From: Clostridia bacterium
GTDB taxonomy: Bacteria; Aerophobota; Aerophobia; Aerophobales; AE-B3A
Length of the DNA stretch: 8,382 nucleotides
NCBI GenBank assembly: GCA_030610745.1
Contig: JAUWRC010000063.1
Location: 1 to 8,382, forward strand
Direction: 5' to 3'
Below the pieces are notes generated by a model, which did no database searches, had not been told where the DNA came from, and saw only the letters and a list, made by a program, of their open reading frames with translations. Shown here one piece after another: positions 1 through 5,571 of this stretch. The first letter of the stretch is position 1. Each line of letters begins with the position of its first letter. Both the position numbers and the translations under genes were made by a program.

Positions 1-296
1 TCTAAGACCTCATATCGGCACTCATTCATCTCCAGAATCGTCTGAAGAACCTGCAGCACAGGGACATTCTCAAAACGAGCCGTGACTTTACCTTCAACAT
101 CATCATCCAGGGCTATATTCAAACCTGTCATTTCTGAGAGGGTCCCAATCACATCCTTTAAATCTGCCTCTTTGAAGTCTACAGAAATAAGCTTTGGATC
201 AAGAGAAACAGTGGTTTGAGCACAGCAAAAAGGAACGAAAGTAATTAGCCCCACTCCTAACCCTAACAATACTAAAAAGCTAATCAATCTTCGCAT
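1..296 (-). CDS. pilQ: Type IV pilus secretin PilQ, N-terminal part (gene runs off the left edge)
   Basis: The first 98 codons of an outer-membrane secretin, the ring through which a type IV pilus passes. The reading frame is open from an ATG at 296 to the window edge. Residues 1-26 look like a signal peptide: basic MRR, a hydrophobic stretch, then a likely cut after CCA before Q27. Residues about 36-98 match the STN (secretin/TonB short N-terminal) domain, with the pattern ISVDFKEADLKDVIGTL, then GLNIALDDDVEGKVT and a NVPVLQVL helix. This domain follows the signal peptide directly, without the AMIN domains typical of proteobacterial PilQ. The ATG overlaps the end of pilP by 13 bases and has an AAGGA ribosome site seven bases upstream, so the two are probably translationally coupled. 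The family is clear from the STN domain. The choice of PilQ over another secretin rests on the pilMNOP neighbours. Confidence 0.88.
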   Translation of the reverse strand, partial: MRRLISFLVLLGLGVGLITFVPFCCAQTTVSLDPKLISVDFKEADLKDVIGTLSEMTGLNIALDDDVEGKVTARFENVPVLQVLQTILEMNECRYEVL

Positions 297-760
297 TCTC
301 TTATCCTTAACTTAATTATCTCCTCTTCTCCCCTTATCAGAATAACCTCCCCTTTTCCTTCCTCAATCTCCAACACTTCAAACTCCTCTATCATATCCCC
401 TTTTTTTACAATCCATTTTCCCCTTTCTCCTTGAATAAAAGCAAAAACCTCCTCTTCTTTCCACATTAGGCCAATGAGAGTATATTCCGATTCCTCCAAT
501 ATTTCCGGTTCACCCTCCACTTCTTTTAACCCAAATCCTAGCTCAGATTCTGCTTCCTTGGGAGCTATGAGGGGGATAAAAGGATCTCGCCTCCCCTCGC
601 TATTATAGATAAAAACCGGCGGCAAAGAAAATTCTAGATCAAAATCACTCTCTATTTGTTCTTCTCCTAAGGCAAAAGGTAAAGGTAGAACAAGAAAAAC
701 TGCCCCCATTGACACAGCTAAAAAGACAACTATTGGTATGTAAATTTGCAACTTCTTCAA
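284..760 (-). CDS. pilP: Type IV pilus assembly protein PilP
   Basis: Inner-membrane-anchored periplasmic protein that links the PilN/PilO frame to the PilQ secretin. It has one hydrophobic segment near the N-terminus (about residues 6-28 from the start chosen here), an acidic linker, the family signature RRDPF at about 57-61, and a small beta-rich C-terminal domain containing LIGLMWKEEEVFAFI and a VKKGD turn. There is no lipobox cysteine, unlike many proteobacterial PilP lipoproteins. I chose a TTG start at 760, giving 158 codons, because an AAGGA site lies eight bases upstream. The frame is also open to an ATG at 829 (181 codons), but those extra 23 codons lie in repeat DNA (an inverted repeat and CTTACAG tandem units) and do not look like PilP. 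The stop overlaps pilQ. The gene follows pilO after a repeat-filled gap. Confidence 0.85.
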   Translation of the reverse strand: MKKLQIYIPIVVFLAVSMGAVFLVLPLPFALGEEQIESDFDLEFSLPPVFIYNSEGRRDPFIPLIAPKEAESELGFGLKEVEGEPEILEESEYTLIGLMWKEEEVFAFIQGERGKWIVKKGDMIEEFEVLEIEEGKGEVILIRGEEEIIKLRIRECED

Positions 761-774
761 TGGTTTAATCCTTG

Positions 775-795
775 TACTCAGCTGTAAGCTGTAAG
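775..795 (-). repeat. Short 7-bp tandem repeat (CTTACAG)
   Basis: On the minus strand CTTACAG occurs twice in direct succession (795-789 and 788-782), followed by a degenerate third unit CTGAGTA. It lies just before the AAGGA site and the preferred TTG start of pilP. The 7-bp period matches the larger array at 852-921. Copy number is too low to call more than a short duplication. Confidence 0.6.
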
Positions 796-806
796 TTTTT
801 GGAAGA

Positions 807-852
807 GTAGCGGTGCGATTTACGCACATTGTCGAATGAATCCGACCGCTAC
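807..852. repeat. Three-arm palindromic repeat in the pilO/pilP gap
   Basis: A perfect 8-bp inverted repeat, GTAGCGGT at 807-814 and ACCGCTAC at 845-852, encloses two smaller hairpins. One is GTGCG-ATTTA-CGCAC (813-827). The other has a GTCG/CGAC stem (831-834 with 843-846). The stems share a few bases at their edges, so not all can form at full length together, but the layout suggests a cruciform or three-way junction. Its left half closely resembles the palindrome at 3455-3486: both begin GTAGCGGTG and carry ATTTA in the loop. This marks a dispersed small repeat family. It provides the upstream ATG (829) of the long pilP reading frame. Confidence 0.78.
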
Positions 853-921
853 TATACGCTATCCGCTAAACGCTGTACGCTAGTTATTATACGAGATACG
901 AACAACGAGATACGAGATACG
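852..921 (-). repeat. Array of ten 7-bp units after the pilO stop
   Basis: Read on the minus strand from 921 to 852, the sequence divides exactly into ten heptamers: CGTATCT, CGTATCT, CGTTGTT, CGTATCT, CGTATAA, TAACTAG, CGTACAG, CGTTTAG, CGGATAG, CGTATAG. Nine of ten begin with CG, and the consensus is close to CGTATMK. The first half prefers the ending CT and the second half AG, as if two related arrays were joined. It starts three bases after the pilO stop codon and abuts the palindrome at 807-852. It does not appear to code for protein. A perfect TATAAT lies across the CGTATAA/TAACTAG boundary. Confidence 0.8.
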
Positions 922-924
922 AAT

Positions 925-1599
925 TTAGCTTCTCCTCTCCTGAACACGTTGGTACTGGGTATCTGTTTCTATCCCTTCTTCCAGTTCAAAGGAACTTACC
1001 GGTTCTTGCCCCTTTTCTGTGATTACCTCTCCAGAATTATGTTTTTTAGTGTATACGGACACAAGAAGGTCTGTCTCTACAGTATAATTTTTCTCCGCTA
1101 GACCCTTTCCTTCCTTCTTTATCCTCTTCATTGTGATATTCTCTACAACAACAGAGCCCATCCCTTGTCTTTTAGTAATATCAGAGAGAAACCCACCTAA
1201 AGTATGATAAGTAGAATGTAATTGTATTTTTACCGGGACCTGGTCATAATATTCTCCAGAAATTACCTTCTCAGGAACTATTTCAATATATTCAATGCCA
1301 TATATTTTTGCCCTTGATCCTAATTCTTGAAAGAAAGAAAAAATTTCTTCCTCCCCAATAAGCCAACTCTCCAGGGAAACTGATTTCACATTCATTGCCT
1401 CGTACTCTTCTTCTAATTTCTTATATTCTTCGAGGTTTGTCTTCATCTGGGAGATATTTAAATTCTCTCGGGCTATCTCTCTTCTTATTTCTTTAATCAA
1501 TTTTACTTGAGGAAAATAGAGACATGCGTAAAAAAAGAAAATTATCCCCAAAATAATTCCTATGCCCACAGTTATTCTTCCCTTTAATGTGAATATCAT
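925..1599 (-). CDS. pilO: Type IV pilus inner-membrane assembly protein PilO
   Basis: A 224-residue bitopic membrane protein that pairs with PilN to form the inner-membrane alignment complex of the pilus machine. It has a short cytoplasmic start, one membrane span at about residues 10-30, a charged coiled-coil-like helix at about 33-75, then a periplasmic domain with SLESWL, IEIVPE and the KIQLHSTYHTLGGFLSDI strand-helix typical of PilO ferredoxin-like folds. Length is normal for the family. The last 30 or so residues are polar and acidic and look like a variable tail. The ATG at 1599 has a strong GAGGGG ribosome site (1607-1612) that lies just outside the repeat element separating it from pilN, so translation initiation should be independent of pilN. 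The call rests on fold pattern and gene order, because PilO sequences are poorly conserved. Confidence 0.88.
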   Translation of the reverse strand: MIFTLKGRITVGIGIILGIIFFFYACLYFPQVKLIKEIRREIARENLNISQMKTNLEEYKKLEEEYEAMNVKSVSLESWLIGEEEIFSFFQELGSRAKIYGIEYIEIVPEKVISGEYYDQVPVKIQLHSTYHTLGGFLSDITKRQGMGSVVVENITMKRIKKEGKGLAEKNYTVETDLLVSVYTKKHNSGEVITEKGQEPVSSFELEEGIETDTQYQRVQERRS

Positions 1600-1617
1600 C
1601 TACAATCCCCTCGGAGC

Positions 1618-1768
1618 GTAAATACTCAGTGGACCACGTCATTGCGAAACGAAGTGAAGCAATCTCAGTTTGTCATTGCGAGAAGCATTAGCGACGTGGC
1701 AATCTTCCACGCCTGTCTTCGGCAGGCTCGCAATGACAGGCGAGGAACGTACTTCACTGAATATTTAC
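1618..1768. repeat. 151-bp nested palindromic, MITE-like element between pilN and pilO
   Basis: The ends are inverted copies of about 22 bp (1618-1639 and 1747-1768) that match at 18 positions; the outermost 14 bases, GTAAATAYTCAGTG, differ at one. Imperfect 8-bp direct repeats flank it, CTCGGAGC (1610-1617) and CTCAGAAC (1769-1776), matching 6 of 8, which could be a decayed target duplication. Inside lie two units starting GTCATTGCG. One is a partial copy (about 1639-1665). The other is a complete 68-bp palindrome (1671-1738) bounded by a perfect 12-bp inverted repeat TGTCATTGCGAG / CTCGCAATGACA, with two inner hairpins (CGTGG/CCACG at 1695-1711 and GCCTG/CAGGC at 1711-1727). GTCATTGCG...GCAATCT repeats are, from my recollection, common in many bacterial genomes. 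No transposase is encoded. The pilN stop codon lies inside the right end. Confidence 0.75.
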
Positions 1769-2334
1769 CTCAGAACTTTTACAGGGTCTCGTAACTTACA
1801 ACTAATTCTAAAATCCATGACCTCTGTTTCCTCAATAATATTTTTGGACATATTAGAAACAGCTATTTCCTCAAAAAGAGATGATTTACTTAAATTTTCC
1901 ATAAACTTACCAATATCTACGGTTTTATCGAGGCTGTAACCCTGGATAGCCATAACCTGTTCTTCCCTCTGGACGGTTTTGGTCAATTCAGTGAGCCAGA
2001 TACTCTCTGGCAAAGATTTACTTATTTCATAAAGGATCAATGGCCAGGGAAGCTGGTTTACGGCTAAATCTCTGATTGCGATTAGACGAGCCATAAGATT
2101 GACTCTCTTACTCTTTAACTCTTGCAATTCTTTCAACATAGGCTGATACTCATTCACTCTTTCTCTTGCCCAAGCTAGCTGGATTTGAGCAGACTTAACT
2201 TCCTCCTTTATAGAGAAAAAAAAGAGAAGGCAAGCAAAAATAACAAGCGAACTAGAGATTACTATAAAAATAACAAAGTTCCACATTCTTCTTCCTTGCA
2301 GTACTTTTACCGGCAGCAGGTTTATCTCTATCAT
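1765..2334 (-). CDS. pilN: Type IV pilus inner-membrane assembly protein PilN
   Basis: A 189-residue bitopic protein. Its cytoplasmic N-terminus begins with the conserved INLLP motif (residues 4-8), the segment that binds PilM, followed by one membrane span at about 18-41. A periplasmic coiled coil runs from about 43 to 90, and a small domain includes LPESIWLTELT at about 109-119 and a repeat of the beta-alpha pattern near the C-terminus. Length is normal. Its ATG overlaps the pilM stop as ATGA, indicating translational coupling. The TAA stop (1767-1765) lies within the terminal inverted repeat of the neighbouring palindromic element, so that element may have set the present C-terminus. Confidence 0.93.
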   Translation of the reverse strand: MIEINLLPVKVLQGRRMWNFVIFIVISSSLVIFACLLFFFSIKEEVKSAQIQLAWARERVNEYQPMLKELQELKSKRVNLMARLIAIRDLAVNQLPWPLILYEISKSLPESIWLTELTKTVQREEQVMAIQGYSLDKTVDIGKFMENLSKSSLFEEIAVSNMSKNIIEETEVMDFRISCKLRDPVKVLR

Positions 2335-3434
2335 ACTTTTTTTATCCTTCGAAGAGCTAAGCCTAAACTAACGGCAAAGATAGGGCCTACCCTGGCTAGA
2401 TGCTCAGGTCGAAATCTAGTAGAATCATAACTAATCCTGGTAAAGGGATTGATAATTTCTACAGGGACTCCCAGTTCTTCAGATAAAAACCTATCTATAT
2501 TTTTAAGACAGGAGCCGCCGCCGCTGAGAATCACTTTCTTTATCCTCGCTCCTTCTCTTTGAGAAGTATAGTATTCAAAAGAATGGAGTATCTCTTCCAC
2601 CAGGCTGTCCATTGATTTCCTCACCGCTTTATCTACCAAGCCTCCATTTGGAGCTTTCTCATCAATTTCCCTTAGTTCCGCCTCGCCATTTAAGCTTGTT
2701 TCCTCAGGGTATGCAATCATAATCCCATATTTTTCCTTCATCTGTTGAGCCACCTTATAACTAACTCCTAACTCTTTTGCCACAGCCCGGGTAACATAGA
2801 ACCCACCCAAGCTTATATCTCTTATCAAAAAGGGACTACCTTTATCTAAGAGGACAATACTGGTGGTGCTGTGTCCGATCTCAAGAAGCGCTATTCCGTC
2901 CATTTCTTGCGAATTAGATAATTGAAAGATATTGAATAGAGCAAGAGTATTTACATCCATAATTTGAGGAGAAACATCTACTTTATGAAAAAGTCCAAGG
3001 CGCTCATCTATAGTTTCCTTCTTTGCTCCCACTAACATTACAGACATCTCCTCTCCTTTTTCTCCCTTTAAGCCTTTATCAAGAACATAAAATCCCAGGC
3101 GTACCTGGTCAATAGGATAAGGAATGTATTCCTCTGCCTGCCACCTCATAGCCTGCTTGATTTCGGCTTCTTTCATTAAAGGCATCCTTATTCTCCGTAC
3201 AATAACCGACTCTCCCCCTATTCCCGAGACAACTCGTTTGGTATTAATCTTATGGGTATGGATAAGATTTCTGAGGGCCTTTACTTGTCCCCCTTCCCTC
3301 TCTATACCCTTTTGTGTTGAAGGTATATCTACTTTGACTAATTTGCTTAATTTATAACCATCTTTCTTGTGGATTAATTCCACAGCTTTTACTGAGGCTG
3401 TGCCTATTTCTAACCCTACACTTATCTTCGTCAT
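2331..3434 (-). CDS. pilM: Type IV pilus assembly ATPase-like protein PilM
   Basis: A cytoplasmic actin-fold protein (FtsA-like) that docks on the PilN N-terminus and connects the pilus alignment complex to the cytoplasmic motors. It shows the phosphate-binding start SVGLEIGTASVKAVEL (residues 5-20 from the start used here). A second phosphate motif is LLEIGHSTTSIVLLD, and ILSGGGSCLKNI is the adenosine-side glycine motif. The EYIPYPIDQVRLGF segment is typical of the family. I chose the ATG at 3434 (367 codons), where the sequence MTKISVGLEIG begins as expected. The frame is open to an ATG at 3467, but those 11 extra codons come from a palindromic repeat. The ribosome site is weak (GTGGA). The gene is separated from hisB by about 48 bases and overlaps pilN by four. 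Confidence 0.94.
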   Translation of the reverse strand: MTKISVGLEIGTASVKAVELIHKKDGYKLSKLVKVDIPSTQKGIEREGGQVKALRNLIHTHKINTKRVVSGIGGESVIVRRIRMPLMKEAEIKQAMRWQAEEYIPYPIDQVRLGFYVLDKGLKGEKGEEMSVMLVGAKKETIDERLGLFHKVDVSPQIMDVNTLALFNIFQLSNSQEMDGIALLEIGHSTTSIVLLDKGSPFLIRDISLGGFYVTRAVAKELGVSYKVAQQMKEKYGIMIAYPEETSLNGEAELREIDEKAPNGGLVDKAVRKSMDSLVEEILHSFEYYTSQREGARIKKVILSGGGSCLKNIDRFLSEELGVPVEIINPFTRISYDSTRFRPEHLARVGPIFAVSLGLALRRIKKV

Positions 3435-3454
3435 TTTTTCCACATTTCCGATTT

Positions 3455-3486
3455 GTAGCGGTGGCATTTATGCCACTTGTAGCTAC
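3455..3486. repeat. GTAGCGGTG palindromic repeat at the hisB/pilM junction
   Basis: An outer GTAGC/GCTAC pair (3455-3459, 3482-3486) encloses a perfect GTGGCA-TTTA-TGCCAC hairpin (3461-3476). It shares its first nine bases (GTAGCGGTG) and the ATTTA loop with the element at 807-852. On the minus strand it supplies the hisB stop codon (TAG at 3485-3483) and the upstream ATG of the long pilM frame at 3467. Next to it, inside the hisB 3' end, is a TCCCTT/AAGGGA inverted repeat (3491-3508). There is no U-run, so I do not call a terminator. Confidence 0.75.
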
Positions 3487-4124
3487 AGCTTCCCTTTTGT
3501 AGAAGGGACTCCTCTTTGTCTTTCATCCAACCGGGTTGCTTCATCCAGACTTATCCCAAAAGCCTTGAACACAGCCTCCGCAAGGTGATGAAAATCACTT
3601 CCATAACATAGGTTGATATGAAGAGTAATTCCTGAATGCGAAGAAAAACCTCTAAAAAATTCTTTAAAAAAATCTAAGTTAAATTTAGAAATAAAAAGTT
3701 CTCTATCTAAGCTGGAACTGTATTTCTTTATTTTGGAACTGTATTTCTTTATTTCAGGAGAAGGATTAAAAACCAGAAGAGGACGCCCGCTAATATCTAT
3801 AACCACCTGAGCTAACACCTCATCCATAGGAACAAACCAGTTTCCATATCGCTTTATTCCTTTTTTCTCTCCCAGTGCCTTCTTTACTGCATCTCCCAGA
3901 CAAATACCCACATCCTCCACCAGATGGTGATAGTCTACCTCAATATCACCCCTGGCCCTAATTTCCAGATCAAAAAAACCGTGATAGCAAAATAAAGAAA
4001 GCATATGGTCTAAAAAAGGATAAGAGGTGCGTATCTTCGAGTATCCCTTTCCATCTAAATTTAGAGAAATCTTAACCTCTGTTTCTTTCGTTTTCCTCTC
4101 TACATTTGATTTACGATTAATCAT
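3483..4124 (-). CDS. hisB: Imidazoleglycerol-phosphate dehydratase
   Basis: Sixth step of histidine biosynthesis: removes water from imidazole-glycerol phosphate to give imidazole-acetol phosphate, using two Mn ions. Both repeated half-domains are visible: FLDHML (37-42) and the metal site HHLVED (66-71) in the first, then LHI (168-170) and DFHHLAEA (177-184) in the second, ending with the usual GVPSTKG (205-211). No fused histidinol-phosphatase domain is present. At 213 residues it is longer than the usual 190-200, owing partly to a 7-residue tandem duplication (KKYSSKI then KKYSSSL, about 126-139). The ATG overlaps the tilS stop by eight bases. No other his gene is in the window, so it is separated from any histidine operon. 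The stop codon lies in a palindromic repeat. Confidence 0.95.
   Translation of the reverse strand: MINRKSNVERKTKETEVKISLNLDGKGYSKIRTSYPFLDHMLSLFCYHGFFDLEIRARGDIEVDYHHLVEDVGICLGDAVKKALGEKKGIKRYGNWFVPMDEVLAQVVIDISGRPLLVFNPSPEIKKYSSKIKKYSSSLDRELFISKFNLDFFKEFFRGFSSHSGITLHINLCYGSDFHHLAEAVFKAFGISLDEATRLDERQRGVPSTKGKL
3714..3755 (-). repeat. In-frame 21-bp tandem duplication within hisB
   Basis: Two adjacent 21-bp units (3714-3734 and 3735-3755) differ only at the last base (T versus C). Because 21 is a multiple of three, the hisB frame is kept and the protein gains seven residues. The site lies between the two HisB half-domains, after the GRPLLVFNPSPE strand, where family members vary in length. 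The near-identity of the units suggests a recent event. Confidence 0.9.
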
Positions 4125-5571
4125 CGGCTTTAGAAATCCTTATTTTGAGAATTCTTTTGGTCTCTTTATCCACCTTAAAGCATTCACTGATACGATACCC
4201 CACTACCCAAACTACCTTGCCCTTACTTATCAAAAGAGGGACCCTCTCTCTTTTCTGGAGAGGAACTTTAAGATCGATAAAAAAATCTTTAACCTTCTTA
4301 GACCCTTTCATTCCTAAGGGGGTAAATCTATCACCTTTTTCTCTTCCTCGCAAAAATAAAGGAAGAACCAGTTTATCAAAATCAAGCCAGGCTTGCCTTT
4401 CGGGAAATTCTCTTTTCTCGCCCAGCTTAACTTTCCCTCCTCTGGTCAAAGAAGAAAAAGAGCCGGGTACCTCAGAAATCAACTCTGCCTCAAATACCAG
4501 ATTTAACTGGGGCAGCTCTGTTTTTCCTGGGACAGTTAAAGAACTGGCAAAAGATATATCCCGAGGTTTTCCTTTCCTGAAGAGCAGGTCTTTATACTCT
4601 CTTTGAACCACCAAATCCCCTGGCAGGTTTAACCACCTGGCTCCCTTTTCCCCATTTAATTTCAAGATAGAGACAAGGTGTTCAAAGGTAATTCCCTTCA
4701 AATTTCCTTTTGTTTCTCGAATGGCCTGGCGTAGAACCCTTTTCTGCAGGGCTGGATGTAGGCGAAATAATTTCTCTACATCTAAAACTAGCCATCTCTG
4801 CTTATCTTTTTCCCCTTCCTCTTTAAGTAGCCCCTTAAAACTCTCTTCCCCTTCTTCCTTTAAGAAATCAACATCCTCTTTTAAAATTTTACCGAGCTGA
4901 AATAGAGCCTTGCTTATCTGAGGGTTATAATCCTTAAGAAAAGGAAGCAGCTCAAGGCGAATCCGATTGCGCAAAAAAGAAATTTCTCTATTAGAGGAAT
5001 CTAAACAAGGAGAAAGATTATTTTCCTGGCAATATTTCTCTATTTCCTCCCTGAAAACTTCAATTAATGGACGAACAACTTTTCCCCTTATCGGCGGTAT
5101 TCCACAAAGACCATCCAACCCTGTCCCTTTTATTACTCTCATCAAAATAGTCTCTATCTGATCAGATGCAGTATGGCCCAGGGCGATCCTGGCGGCAGCT
5201 ACCTGATGGGCCACATCTTCAAAGAAATCGTACCGTGCTCTGCGACCAGCTTCTTCAAGCCCCAGTCCTTTTTCTTTGGCTAATGAGGCTACATCAAAAG
5301 AATCTGAAATCAGGGGAATCCCAAGTTTAAAGGCGAACCTTTCCACCCATTCAGCCTCTTCGGCTGCTTCGGCTCCTCTTAACCCGTGATTGAGATGGGC
5401 AGCCCACAAATGAAGGTCATATTCAGATCTCAGTCGGCAGAGAAGATGAAGTAAAGTGCTGGAGTCCGGCCCGCCCGATACCCCCACTACCACTTTTGCG
5501 CCCGGAGGAAACATCCTGTATTTCTCTATAGTCTTTTTAGCTTTCTCTAAAAGAGAGATATGGTTTTTCAC
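4117..5571 (-). CDS. tilS: tRNA(Ile)-lysidine synthetase
   Basis: Modifies C34 of the CAU-anticodon isoleucine tRNA to lysidine using ATP and lysine, so that it reads AUA rather than AUG; essential in most bacteria. The N-terminal PP-loop ATPase domain carries SGGPDS (32-37), HLNHGLRG (59-66), GHTASDQIET (132-141, usually GHHADDQAET) and GTGLDGLCGIPP (149-160). RPLIEV and the SSNREISFLRNRIR tRNA-binding segment follow. The middle helical domain and the C-terminal TilS_C domain (RGREKGDRFTPLG then KKVKDFFIDLKVP, ending VVGYRISECFKV) are complete. Length 484 is typical of the long form. It starts with GTG at 5571, overlapping the mcsB stop by four bases (GTGA), and overlaps hisB at its end, so it should be translated from the same message as both. 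Confidence 0.96.
   Translation of the reverse strand: MKNHISLLEKAKKTIEKYRMFPPGAKVVVGVSGGPDSSTLLHLLCRLRSEYDLHLWAAHLNHGLRGAEAAEEAEWVERFAFKLGIPLISDSFDVASLAKEKGLGLEEAGRRARYDFFEDVAHQVAAARIALGHTASDQIETILMRVIKGTGLDGLCGIPPIRGKVVRPLIEVFREEIEKYCQENNLSPCLDSSNREISFLRNRIRLELLPFLKDYNPQISKALFQLGKILKEDVDFLKEEGEESFKGLLKEEGEKDKQRWLVLDVEKLFRLHPALQKRVLRQAIRETKGNLKGITFEHLVSILKLNGEKGARWLNLPGDLVVQREYKDLLFRKGKPRDISFASSLTVPGKTELPQLNLVFEAELISEVPGSFSSLTRGGKVKLGEKREFPERQAWLDFDKLVLPLFLRGREKGDRFTPLGMKGSKKVKDFFIDLKVPLQKRERVPLLISKGKVVWVVGYRISECFKVDKETKRILKIRISKADD

Noticed and set aside
829..1101. Open frame on the plus strand over the pilO 3' end
   Set aside because: It overlaps pilO in antisense, starts in the palindromic repeat, has no ribosome site and resembles no known protein.
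1618..1768. CRISPR array or transposase-bearing insertion sequence
   Set aside because: There are no regular direct repeats with spacers and no coding capacity, so a small palindromic repeat fits better.
1670..1939. Plus-strand frame across the repeat element and the pilN 3' end
   Set aside because: Its first third is translated repeat DNA and the rest is antisense to pilN, so it is a chance frame.
4145..4606. Long plus-strand frame opposite the tilS 3' half
   Set aside because: It is antisense to a well-conserved TilS C-terminal domain and shows no protein-like motif of its own.
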